From: Gaiellales bacterium
GTDB taxonomy: Bacteria > Actinomycetota > Thermoleophilia > Gaiellales > JAICJC01
DNA: 64,000 nucleotides
Assembly: GCA_036403155.1 (NCBI GenBank)
Contig: DASWRM010000030.1
Coordinates: 1 to 64,000 of the forward strand
Reading direction: 5' to 3'
Under the pieces are notes generated by a model. It was not told the origin of the DNA and did not search any database. It was given only the letters and a program-made list of their open reading frames with translations. Positions within the stretch are counted from its first letter, which is position 1, and every line of letters begins with the position of its first letter. Positions 35,421 through 43,207 of the stretch are shown here, in pieces. The position numbers and the translations under genes are program-made.

Positions 35421-37550
35421 TCAGCGCCCGAGCCGGCCCTGCATGTGCGCCATCGCGGCGGGGCTCGTGTCGATCGACCCCGGGGCCAGCAGGTTGATGA
35501 CGTTATGGGCGTCGATGTAGCAGTACATCTCTGGCTCGTTCGTCCAGTGGTTGGCGGCGTTCGGCGACGTGCAGTCCCACGCCGGAGTGGTCGAGCCGAT
35601 CGTCCCCGCCTTTCCGGTGACGAAGCGGTACCACTGGATGATCGTCCATCCGGCGGCGTTCTCATACCCGACCAGCGTGCGGGGGTCGGTGTACCGGCGA
35701 TTGTTCTTGACGGTCAGCGTGTAGCAGGGCAGCGCCGCGTTGTTGCAGCGACCGCCCATGACGGAGTTCGTCTTTGCCCAGTACGGTGACGGGACGGGTA
35801 CCGGGTTGATGCCGACCGAGTACCGCCGTCCAAAGCCGTAGCACGCGTTCACGAGCGAGGTCTGCACGTCGGTGGTGAGGGCGTTGTTCGGATAGGCGAA
35901 CATGCCCCACGCCTCGGGGAATCCGTGTGACGCGAACTCGCCGACGGTGCCGCACGTCTCGTCGCGCTGCTGTTGGGGCGTGAGGGTCGTCAGCTCCTTC
36001 CCCGTGCGGCCGCGGGACGCAACCGACCAGCCGTACTGGTCGCGCAGATTCGCGAGATCGGGCCACGTGGCGTAGCGGATGGTCCCCTGGCACACTGGAG
36101 CCGTTGCACCGGTCTGGTTGAGGGACACGGGAGCCGTGGCGGTGTGGCCGTGCGACTTGATCAGCTCCGCCAGCGTCCACAACGGCACGTTCCCGGCGAG
36201 CGCGGTGCGGCAGTTGCTGCCGCCCACGTAGTTCCCGACCTGGGCGCGACCGAACATGTAGGTGATGTACCGGTGGCGGGGCTGGGGGCTGGTGTCCCGA
36301 ATCAGCTGCACTGTGCCCGGGCTGGGCATGCCGTTCAGCACGAGGAAGTCGTCCCTCGTACCGTTGGTGCGCAGCGGCTGCGCGTCGTATCCGGTCCCGG
36401 TTGTCGCAGGGAGCGAGGCCCTCGTCCACCCCGCCGCATTCCGTACCAGCAGAGCATCGGCGAGATCCGATGAAGCGCCGCTGCGCACGGCGTACACGTC
36501 CGCGCGCTCGTCGCCGTTCACGTCGCCGACGGCGACCGAAGTCAGCCCGCCGTCGGGAAAGGTCGCCAGCGCGACGGGGGCGGCGTAGCCCATGGCGGTG
36601 CGGGCCTGCATGTAGACGGTGTTCGACGTGACGCCCACGATGTCGAGCCGGCCGTCGGTCGAGACGTCGCCCAGCGCCACATCGGCATAGCGCGTTGTCA
36701 GCCCGAGCGACGCACCGACTTCCGTGAAGCCGTGACCGGCGTCGTTCCGGTACAGGTACGGACGCGCGGAGCCGGTGACGAGCAGATCCTGCCAACCGTC
36801 CCCGTTGTAGTCGGTGGTGATCGCACGCCGCCCGTTACCGAGCACCGACTCGAGGCCGTACGCGTTGGCGGCATCCAGGCGGTAGCCGGTTCCGCCCACG
36901 TTCAGGAACAGCTTGTTCTCGGAGCTCGCGCCATGGTCGGCGTCCGTCGGCCGCGCCGCCTCGTTGGCGACGTACAGGTCGGGGAATCCGTCGCCGTTCG
37001 CGTCGATGAAGGTCGCCGAGCGGCCGCGACCGTAGGGATCTCCAACACCCCATGCCGTGCCGGCGTCGGAGAATGTGCCGTTCGGGCCCTGGAGCCACAG
37101 CTCGTTGTCGATCTCAGCGGACTTGATCACGTTCAGTCCTGTCCGCCCGACGGTGCAGTACACATCCGGCCGGCCGTCCCGGTTTGCGTCACCCCACGCA
37201 CAGCTGTGCCGGTCGACGTTCCCGATCAACCCGTTGGGGTAGAGCCCCTCGGCCGGCAGTTGCTGCGCGGCAACGAACGTGCTTCCGGTGTTACGCCAGA
37301 GCGTCGCACCGCGGTCGTGGTACACGATCAGCACGTCCTCCTGGCCGTCACCGTTGTAGTCGTAGGGTGCCGACGACCAGGTCTTGACGACTCCCGCGTC
37401 CAGCCCGACCTGGGACGCCACGTCGGAAACCGTCGTCGCACCGTCGGCGCTGCTCGTCACGAACAGGGCGGCGATAAGCGCCAGGACGATCGATGTGTGC
37501 CGTCGGTACAAGGGAGCCTCGCAAGTGTCGGGAGCCGCGTGTCTGTCCAT
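35421..37550 (-). CDS. Secreted FG-GAP/VCBS-repeat protein with deacetylase-like C-terminal region
   Basis: A 709-residue exported protein. After an N-terminal basic stretch and signal sequence (SIVLALIAALFVTSSADGA) come at least six calcium-binding loops of DxNxDG type (DYNGDGQED, DANRDGRPD, DANGDGFPD, DYNGDGWQD, DVSTDGRLD, DVNGDERAD) within residues 40-360, typical of an FG-GAP beta-propeller. The last 280 residues contain WPDLANLRDQYGWSVASRG and EAWGMFAYPNN, which recall NodB-type polysaccharide deacetylases, but the usual catalytic Asp pair is not obvious. It may bind or modify surface polysaccharide. The start ATG 37550 is the one nearest the signal sequence. Confidence 0.75.
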   Translation of the reverse strand: MDRHAAPDTCEAPLYRRHTSIVLALIAALFVTSSADGATTVSDVASQVGLDAGVVKTWSSAPYDYNGDGQEDVLIVYHDRGATLWRNTGSTFVAAQQLPAEGLYPNGLIGNVDRHSCAWGDANRDGRPDVYCTVGRTGLNVIKSAEIDNELWLQGPNGTFSDAGTAWGVGDPYGRGRSATFIDANGDGFPDLYVANEAARPTDADHGASSENKLFLNVGGTGYRLDAANAYGLESVLGNGRRAITTDYNGDGWQDLLVTGSARPYLYRNDAGHGFTEVGASLGLTTRYADVALGDVSTDGRLDIVGVTSNTVYMQARTAMGYAAPVALATFPDGGLTSVAVGDVNGDERADVYAVRSGASSDLADALLVRNAAGWTRASLPATTGTGYDAQPLRTNGTRDDFLVLNGMPSPGTVQLIRDTSPQPRHRYITYMFGRAQVGNYVGGSNCRTALAGNVPLWTLAELIKSHGHTATAPVSLNQTGATAPVCQGTIRYATWPDLANLRDQYGWSVASRGRTGKELTTLTPQQQRDETCGTVGEFASHGFPEAWGMFAYPNNALTTDVQTSLVNACYGFGRRYSVGINPVPVPSPYWAKTNSVMGGRCNNAALPCYTLTVKNNRRYTDPRTLVGYENAAGWTIIQWYRFVTGKAGTIGSTTPAWDCTSPNAANHWTNEPEMYCYIDAHNVINLLAPGSIDTSPAAMAHMQGRLGR

Positions 37551-37753
37551 GAGAGCACCGACGCAGCACCACCGCCTCCGGTGTCTCCCCGACACGGGCA
37601 TGGGGAACACCGCAGGCCTCGCACCGGGAAGACCGCACAGGCCCGTGCCGGGCAGAGGTGCTTGGCCGGCGGCCCGGCCGCTCGACCGTGTTGCGGATCC
37701 ACCGCAGGCGGCACGCGGGGCTTCTGCGGATGCCGGCCGGCGATGGAGCCGGA

Positions 37754-38623
37754 ATGATCCCCGGCATGTCAGCCACCGAGCCGCAAACGTTCGACGCGCT
37801 GCCGCCGGCGCAGATGGCGCGGCGCGCGGAGGCGGTGGGCGAGAGCAAGGCGGCGCTGCCCGCCGCGACCCTGTTCGCCCTCGCGGTGCTGGCTGGTGCC
37901 TTCATCGCCATGGGGGCCGCCTTCGCCACCACCGTCACCGCCGGCACCGCCGGCCTGGCCTATGGCGTTGTGCGGCTTCTCGCCGGCGTGACGTTCTCCG
38001 TCGGACTGATCCTGGTGATCGTCGGTGGGGCGGAGCTGTTCACGGGCAACACGCTGATGATCATGGCCTGGTCGAGCCGGCGGATCTCGACCGCCCGCAT
38101 GATCCGCAACTGGGCGATCGTCTACGCGGGCAACATGGTCGGCGCGTTCGCCGCCGCGCTGCTCGTCGTATGGGGAAAGCAGTACACGTTCGGCGACGGG
38201 GCGGTGGGACTCCAGGCGCTTGCGATCGGCGCCACGAAGACGAACCTCGGGTTCGGACAGGCCGTCGCGCTCGGCATCCTGTGCAACGCGCTCGTGTGCA
38301 TCGCCGTCTGGCTCTGCTTCTCGGCGCGCACCACCGCCGACCGCATCCTGGCGATCGTCCCGCCCATCAGCGCCTTCGTCGCGGGCGGGTTCGAGCACAG
38401 CGTCGCCAACATGTACTTCATTCCGGTGGCCCTGTTGATCAAGCGCGACAACGCCTGGCTTCACTCGACATCCGGCGTCCCGGATCTGCACACGTTGACG
38501 TGGGAACGGTACCTGGTCGACAACCTGCTGCCCGTGACGATCGGCAACATCATCGGCGGCACCGTTCTGGTCGGCGCGGTGTACTGGTTCGTCTACCTGC
38601 GAGGCGCGCGCGGCGACCTGTGA
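37754..38623 (+). CDS. Formate/nitrite transporter family channel (FocA-like)
   Basis: A 289-residue membrane protein with six hydrophobic segments. GGAELFTGNTLMIMAW, GILCNALVCIAVWLCFSART and GFEHSVANMYFIPVAL are the conserved half-helix motifs of the FNT family, which conducts formate, nitrite or hydrosulfide. The ATG at 37754 has GGAG five bases before it. The upstream 203 bases divide it from the divergent FG-GAP gene and hold no clear promoter. No formate or nitrite enzymes are nearby, so the ion is unknown. Confidence 0.93.
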   Translation: MIPGMSATEPQTFDALPPAQMARRAEAVGESKAALPAATLFALAVLAGAFIAMGAAFATTVTAGTAGLAYGVVRLLAGVTFSVGLILVIVGGAELFTGNTLMIMAWSSRRISTARMIRNWAIVYAGNMVGAFAAALLVVWGKQYTFGDGAVGLQALAIGATKTNLGFGQAVALGILCNALVCIAVWLCFSARTTADRILAIVPPISAFVAGGFEHSVANMYFIPVALLIKRDNAWLHSTSGVPDLHTLTWERYLVDNLLPVTIGNIIGGTVLVGAVYWFVYLRGARGDL

Positions 38624-38693
38624 AGCCGTGGACTGCTCGCGCCGGCCGTGCTCGTGCTGCGGCCGAGCCCGCCAGCGGACGGCCGGCCCCTGC

Positions 38694-38699
38694 TAGAAT
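38694..38699 (+). promoter_or_regulatory. Possible extended -10 box (TGCTAGAAT)
   Basis: TGC precedes TAGAAT at 38694-38699, a good extended -10 match, followed by a CCCC-GA-GGGG fold and a 115-base leader before the small ORF at 38820. No known riboswitch was recognised in the leader. Confidence 0.35.
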
Positions 38700-38819
38700 C
38701 CACCCCGAGGGGGGAAGCCCGCGTCCGGATGGCAGAGGAGCCGCATGGCCGACCTGCCCCGCGTTGCCCGCCGACTTCACCACCGCCGTTCCCGAACGGC
38801 CTCACGGATCTGAGGATTG

Positions 38820-39059
38820 ATGCACGCAAAGCCTTCTCCGTACGACGAACACCGCGAGACTGACATCCGCGTTCACGTTCCCGGTGAACGAGCCGGTGGC
38901 GAGCCGCCGAAGGCGCCTGCGCGGCGTCCGATCATCGGCATCTTCACCCGCCGAGCGTTCCTCTCGAAGGACACCGGGCGGTGGCACAAGTTGACGGGCG
39001 GTCGCGACCGTCACGGCGACGACCGTGCGGACGAGCGCGATCCGGGCGAGGGCGCCTGA
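38820..39059 (+). CDS. Hypothetical protein, 79 residues
   Basis: The product starts MHAKPSPYDEHRETDIRVHV, has a basic middle (RRPIIGIFTRRAFLSKD) and a very polar end rich in Arg and Asp. GC-rich third positions and a one-base overlap (TGATG) with the next ORF support it as a gene. No recognised domain; a TTG just before the ATG is an alternative start. Confidence 0.5.
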   Translation: MHAKPSPYDEHRETDIRVHVPGERAGGEPPKAPARRPIIGIFTRRAFLSKDTGRWHKLTGGRDRHGDDRADERDPGEGA

Positions 39060-39337
39060 TGGCGCGGCCGCACCGACCCGTCCGCGGAAGCGTGTATGAG
39101 AAGCGGCGCGTATCCGGCTCGCCGGCGCCGCCTGCGGCGCCGTTGGACGGCCTGTCCAGCGCCGACGCGCGCCGCCTCGGCGACCGCATCGATTCGACGC
39201 AGGAGCGATATCGGGTCACGGCCATCCGCCTGATCGCGGGTCGCGTGTGCGAGCTCGTGCTGGTCGACTCCCGGACAGGCGGATCGCACATGGTCGCCAA
39301 CGCCGGCGACTGGGACCGGCTTCGCGCCGAGGTCTGA
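39059..39337 (+). CDS. Hypothetical protein, 92 residues
   Basis: It starts MARPHRPVRGSVYEKRRVSG at an ATG overlapping the previous stop. The second half has a helix (SADARRLGDRIDSTQERY) followed by strands RVTAIRLIAGRVCELVLVDS and a final helix, which looks like a compact alpha/beta fold. I do not recognise the family. Confidence 0.55.
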   Translation: MARPHRPVRGSVYEKRRVSGSPAPPAAPLDGLSSADARRLGDRIDSTQERYRVTAIRLIAGRVCELVLVDSRTGGSHMVANAGDWDRLRAEV

Positions 39338-39525
39338 GCGGACCACCACCCGATATCGCGGCCATCGGCCGCCGACGCGCGCCGGCCAACGACTCGGTCT
39401 GCCGCGGCTGCCGCCGACGGGTCCACGGTGTTCGTCTGCTACCCTTGGTCCGTTAGTCGAACGCGTGACGGTTGCGGTCTCTTCGCCTCCCGACTCGTTC
39501 ATGAGCATGGGGAGGAGGAAGATCA

Positions 39526-39729
39526 ATGGCAACAGGAACCGTGAAGTGGTTCAACGACTCGAAGGGCTACGGGTTCATTGCGCCGGATGACGGCGCGAAG
39601 GATCTGTTCGTGCACCACAGCGAGATCGCCGGTGACGGCTACAAGACGCTCGCTGAGGGCAGCAAGGTGTCGTACGAGTCGCGCCAGGGCCAGAAGGGCC
39701 CCGAGGCGATCCAAGTTCAGCCAGTCTGA
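39526..39729 (+). CDS. csp: Cold-shock domain protein
   Basis: A 67-residue OB-fold RNA chaperone: [20 protein letters not shown] carries RNP1, and DLFVHHSEI carries RNP2. A strong AGGAGGA ribosome-binding region precedes the ATG. The upstream 188 bases contain no gene; a TACCCT box near 39443 could start an 80-base leader, as is common for csp mRNAs. infA follows after 11 bases. Confidence 0.95.
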   Translation: MATGTVKWFNDSKGYGFIAPDDGAKDLFVHHSEIAGDGYKTLAEGSKVSYESRQGQKGPEAIQVQPV

Positions 39730-39740
39730 CGGGAGGCGCC

Positions 39741-39962
39741 CTGAGCGCCAAGGAAGACAAGATCGAGCTCGAGGGTGAGATCACCGAGTCGCTCCGCGGC
39801 TCGATGTTCCGCATAACCCTCGAGAACGGTCACGACACCGTCGGGTATCTGTCCGGCAAGATGCGGCGCTATCGGATCCGCATCTTGCCGGGCGACCGTG
39901 TTCGCGTGGAGCTCTCTCCGTACGATCTCGCCCGCGGACGCATCACCTATCGCCATCGCTGA
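39741..39962 (+). CDS. infA: Translation initiation factor IF-1, CTG start
   Basis: A 73-residue OB-fold protein that blocks the ribosomal A site during initiation. [37 protein letters not shown] and [20 protein letters not shown] match IF-1 throughout, ending RITYRHR. No ATG, GTG or TTG exists in frame near the N terminus; CTG at 39741, four bases after GGGAGG, fits family length. Compared with typical IF-1 (LAHISGKMRKHYIRIL) the middle reads [16 protein letters not shown], so this may be a divergent copy. It is not in the usual map-rpmJ site and is probably co-transcribed with csp. Confidence 0.88.
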   Translation: MSAKEDKIELEGEITESLRGSMFRITLENGHDTVGYLSGKMRRYRIRILPGDRVRVELSPYDLARGRITYRHR

Positions 39963-39987
39963 AGACCCCCGTATTGCCACCACGCCA

Positions 39988-40155
39988 GTGCCTCGAGCTC
40001 CCTCAGTGACCCCCAACGCCGGCGGTGTCCGCCGAACGCGTCCTTCGGCTCCTGTTCCGTGCGAGTCGTGCTATCGCCCGCTCGCAGCCGGTGAGGAACG
40101 CTGGTGCGCGAAGTGTCGGGCGCTGCGGCCCAGCCGCAAAGCACGCGTCGGCTGA
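39988..40155 (+). CDS. Small zinc-ribbon-like protein, 55 residues
   Basis: A short frame ending CESCYRPLAAGEERWCAKC plus a basic tail (RALRPSRKARVG). The two CxxC pairs, 11 residues apart, form a likely zinc ribbon. GTG at 39988 or 40006 could be the start; neither has a clear ribosome-binding site. It may be the third gene of a csp-infA unit. Confidence 0.45.
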   Translation: MPRAPSVTPNAGGVRRTRPSAPVPCESCYRPLAAGEERWCAKCRALRPSRKARVG

Positions 40156-40185
40156 GCCGGTCGTCGTGCGCGTCTCGGCGATCCT

Positions 40186-40578
40186 TTAGCGCGACTCGCG
40201 CAGCGCTTCGGCGTGGAACGAGGCGACCGCCTCCATCACCGCGACCATGCCGCCGTGCCGGCCGAGCTCTGCTTCGCTGATCACGCGCAGGTCGCCTCCC
40301 GCCGCCGCGACGGAGGCGCCCCAGTCGCGCAATGCGATCGTCCGCGCCTCGGATTCCGAGCCGCTGATCGCGCGGGTGTTCCAGCGCTTCGCGCCAGCGG
40401 GGCGCGCCTGGACGAAGAACAGTGGTATGCCGGGTGGGTGGGCGATATGGCGGCTCGCGGGGTGTCCGGGCCGCCCGAGTACTGGAACGGGGCGGCCCGA
40501 AGCTTCCGTGGTGCGCGCGCCGGCCGTCCCCCCGCAGGAGGTACATCGTTTCCGCGGCAGCCGGAGCGCTTGCGGCAT
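40186..40578 (-). CDS. Uncertain hypothetical protein
   Basis: The last 75 codons (ARTIALRDWGASVAAAGGD, then LRVISEAELGRHGGMVAVME and a final helix) have high third-position GC and read like a real protein. The N-terminal part, including a CTSCG near residue 12, is less convincing, and the start is unclear; ATG 40578 is the nearest in frame. It could be a degraded gene. Bases 40579-40720 hold nothing else I can identify. Confidence 0.35.
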   Translation of the reverse strand: MPQALRLPRKRCTSCGGTAGARTTEASGRPVPVLGRPGHPASRHIAHPPGIPLFFVQARPAGAKRWNTRAISGSESEARTIALRDWGASVAAAGGDLRVISEAELGRHGGMVAVMEAVASFHAEALRESR

Positions 40579-40720
40579 GATCGGCGCGGTTGCAACTGGC
40601 CTATAGCCGATTTTCGCTTCATGTATGGGAAGCGGGGGAAGTGGTATAGACCGCGGAGCGTTCGGCTCACGGACATCGGCACGACCCGCTCCCGGCCCGG
40701 TGCCTGAGCAGCAAACGCTC

Positions 40721-40749
40721 TTGCTCGAGCCGGCCGCACGCTGTAGCGT
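40721..40749 (+). promoter_or_regulatory. Promoter of the Rieske oxygenase gene
   Basis: TTGCTC (40721-40726), a 17-base spacer and TAGCGT (40744-40749) form the best two-part promoter in the window. The ATG lies six bases after the -10 box, so the transcript would start at or near the start codon, without a leader. Confidence 0.6.
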
Positions 40750-40755
40750 CTCGGC

Positions 40756-41862
40756 ATGGCGATCTCCCATGGCTCGCGGCTCGACCAGGGCATCACCCTG
40801 CCCTTCAGCTGGTTCGCGGATCCGGATGTCTTCCGGCGTGAGCAGGAGCGCATCTTCGCCCGCGCCTGGCAATACGTCGGCGTGACCGACTGGGTCTCGC
40901 GGCCGGGGGAGTACTTCACCGGCCGGCTGGGGCTCGTGCCCGTGGTGATCGTCCGCGACCACGACGGCCGGCTGAACGGCTTCGTCAACATCTGCCGGCA
41001 CCGCGCCACCGAGGTTGCCCAGGGACGCGGTCGCCGCGAGACCCTGCAGTGCCCTTACCATGCCTGGACATACGGCCTCGACGGCTGCCTGCGCAACGCT
41101 CCCCGCTCCGACATGGAGCCCGGCTTCGACAAGAGCCGCTTCGGCCTGCGCCCCGTCGCGGTCGAGACCTGGGGGCCGTTCGTCTTCGCCAACCGCGACC
41201 TGGACGCACCGCCGCTGTCCGAGTTCCTCGGGGGGCTCCCGGGCATCGTCGAGGAGGCGGGCATCGACTTCGGCCGGATGGCGTTCCGCGAGCGCCAGGA
41301 GTGGGAGATCCACGCGAACTGGAAGGCGGTCGTCGAGAACTACCTGGAGTGCTACCACTGCCCGACGGCACACCCCGGGTTCTCGAAGCTGATCGACGTC
41401 GACCCGGACGCCTACCGGCTCAGCAGCGACCGCTGGTTCTCGAGCCAGGTCGGTGTGGTGCGCCAGCGTGCCCTCGACGAGGGCGGAACGCCGGACTACC
41501 GGCCGGCCGGCATGGACGTCGGGGAGGCGCACTTCCACTATCTGTGGCCGACCTTCACGGTCAACGTCTTTCCCGGCAAGCCGAACCTCGCCGCCTTCGC
41601 CTTCTACCCGATCGACGCGGAGCACACGATGACGGTCACCGACTACTTCTTCGGCGAGGATATGACCGACGAGGAGATCGTCGCGATCCAGGAGTTCGGC
41701 AACCAGGTCGGCGTGGAGGATCAGGCGCTGGTCGAGTCGATCCAGCGGGCGGCGCGCTCCGGCGGTCTCGACGAAGGGCAGCTGCTCCTGCACAGCGAGC
41801 ACCTGATCCAGCACTTCCAGCGCCTGGTCGAGCAGGCGCTGGGCGATTCCGGCGAGCGGTAG
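40756..41862 (+). CDS. Rieske non-heme iron oxygenase, alpha subunit
   Basis: A 368-residue ring-hydroxylating-type oxygenase. The Rieske [2Fe-2S] ligands are CRHR (near residue 79) and CPYHAW (near 98); the mononuclear iron site is in ENYLECYHCPTAHPGF near 195-210, with a later Asp. The overall shape is closest to the glycine-betaine/choline/carnitine oxygenase branch rather than to aromatic dioxygenases, but the substrate is a guess. No reductase gene is adjacent. Confidence 0.92.
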   Translation: MAISHGSRLDQGITLPFSWFADPDVFRREQERIFARAWQYVGVTDWVSRPGEYFTGRLGLVPVVIVRDHDGRLNGFVNICRHRATEVAQGRGRRETLQCPYHAWTYGLDGCLRNAPRSDMEPGFDKSRFGLRPVAVETWGPFVFANRDLDAPPLSEFLGGLPGIVEEAGIDFGRMAFRERQEWEIHANWKAVVENYLECYHCPTAHPGFSKLIDVDPDAYRLSSDRWFSSQVGVVRQRALDEGGTPDYRPAGMDVGEAHFHYLWPTFTVNVFPGKPNLAAFAFYPIDAEHTMTVTDYFFGEDMTDEEIVAIQEFGNQVGVEDQALVESIQRAARSGGLDEGQLLLHSEHLIQHFQRLVEQALGDSGER

Positions 41863-42069
41863 GCCGGCGCCCGAGAGGGTTACCGGTTGATTGGAACGCC
41901 TGGGCCGGAGCGCGAGGCCTTTGGTACCATCGGATCGCCGGGGGGCAGTATCCCCGAACGGGTGTTGCTCGTCAGTACGGCCCACGGGCCCGGGCGCACC
42001 GGCCCACGCGGGCGGGAGAAACCTTCGGCTGACCGTCGACCCATGGCGCTCAGTCGAAAGGAGCCTGCA

Positions 42070-42951
42070 ATGACCATCACCGCGACCAGCTTCAGCACCC
42101 GTATCCGTACGTGGCTGCTGATCGCCGGCCTCACGGCCCTGCTGATCGGCATCGGCGGCATCATCGGCGGGGGCGCGCTGTACCTGTTCGTGGCGCTGGC
42201 CGTGGTCATGAACGTGGTCGGCTACTGGTTCTCCGACCGCTTCGCCCTCAAGGCCAGCCGTGCCGAGCCGGTCGAGCCCGGCTCGGTGCCGTGGCTCGAG
42301 GCGGAGGTTCGCGACCTCGCCGCCCGTGCCGGCGTGCCGATCCCGCGCCTCTATCTGATCCCGTCCGACCAGCCGAACGCCTTCGCGACCGGCCGGAATC
42401 CGAGGCACGCCGCCGTTGCCGTCACGCGGGGGTTGTTGCACGACCTGCCGCACGACCAGGTGCGCGGCGTGCTCGCCCACGAGTTCGGCCACATCAAGAA
42501 CCGCGACATCCTCGTCTCGTCGATCGCCGCCATGGTGGCGGGCGCCATCTCGGCGATCGCGAACATCCTCCAGTTCTCGTTGCTCTTCGGCGGTGACGAC
42601 GACGACAACCCGCTCGGCCTGGTCGGCACGCTGGCGGCGATCATCGTGGCGCCGCTCGCGGCGATGCTGCTGCAGCTGGCGGTCTCCCGGCAGCGCGAGT
42701 TCCTGGCCGACGCGACCGGTGCGAGGCTGCTCGGCACGGCCCGGCCGCTCGCCGACGCGCTCGAGAGCCTGGAGCGCGGGGCGCAGGCGATGCCCATGGC
42801 GGTCAACGGAGCGACCGCGTCGCTCTACGCCGTCAGCCCGCTGCCGCGCGCCGGCATGGCCAGGCTGTTCATGACGCACCCGCCGATCGGCGAGCGCGTC
42901 CGGCGCCTGCGCGCGCTGGACGGACAGCCCGCCGTCCGGCTGGCCGCGTGA
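42070..42951 (+). CDS. htpX: Membrane zinc protease HtpX-like (M48)
   Basis: A 293-residue integral membrane protease for quality control of membrane proteins. Two N-terminal membrane segments (residues 15-55) precede the zinc motif HEFGH (137-141); a further hydrophobic pair follows and then the third ligand region REFLADATGARL. AAAGGAG lies before the ATG. The 207-base leader upstream has a TACCAT box at 41935-41940 and several GC-rich hairpins, which may matter for stress control. Confidence 0.94.
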   Translation: MTITATSFSTRIRTWLLIAGLTALLIGIGGIIGGGALYLFVALAVVMNVVGYWFSDRFALKASRAEPVEPGSVPWLEAEVRDLAARAGVPIPRLYLIPSDQPNAFATGRNPRHAAVAVTRGLLHDLPHDQVRGVLAHEFGHIKNRDILVSSIAAMVAGAISAIANILQFSLLFGGDDDDNPLGLVGTLAAIIVAPLAAMLLQLAVSRQREFLADATGARLLGTARPLADALESLERGAQAMPMAVNGATASLYAVSPLPRAGMARLFMTHPPIGERVRRLRALDGQPAVRLAA

Positions 42952-43172
42952 CCGGCGGCGGGGCGGTGACGCGCACCTGTCCGATCGACGGCGCAGCGCT
43001 CGCATCGCGGGACCGATCCGGCATCGAGATCGACGAGTGCCCCGAGTGCCGGGGCGTGTGGCTCGACCGCGGTGAGCTCGAGGGTCTGATCGACCAGCGG
43101 GCCGCCGGCCTGCGGTACGTGTCGGTGTCGGCCGCTCCGGGGGCGACGGTCACGGGGCGTGCCGAGAGGTGA
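42948..43172 (+). CDS. TFIIB-type zinc-ribbon protein
   Basis: A 74-residue protein: TCPIDGAALASRD then ECPECRGVWLDRGELEGLI, the zf-TFIIB family pattern (CP-x-C ... CP-x-C-x-G-x-WLD-x-GE). GTG overlaps the htpX stop by four bases, so the two are coupled; this partner may act with the protease, though that is inference. Confidence 0.88.
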   Translation: MTGGGAVTRTCPIDGAALASRDRSGIEIDECPECRGVWLDRGELEGLIDQRAAGLRYVSVSAAPGATVTGRAER

Positions 43173-43207
43173 CCCGTTGGCCGCGGTGGTGCTGCCTGCG
43201 CGCCGGG

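Noticed and set aside
33227-37550. An integrative element at tRNA-Pro
   Set aside because: No integrase gene and no second copy of the tRNA 3' end is visible in the window.
37645-37657. GCCCGTGCCGGGC between the FG-GAP and focA genes as a further family A repeat
   Set aside because: Only 13 bases match the reverse complement of the repeat, and they are a simple GC palindrome; the flanks differ.
38700-38819. A riboswitch in the leader before the ORF at 38820
   Set aside because: The leader follows a good -10 box and has GC-rich folds, but I could not match it to any known aptamer.
40186-43005. A 939-codon open frame on the minus strand across the Rieske and htpX genes
   Set aside because: It is antisense to two convincingly recognised genes and has no recognisable motifs; high GC makes long antisense frames common. 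Only the last part (40186-40578) is kept as uncertain.
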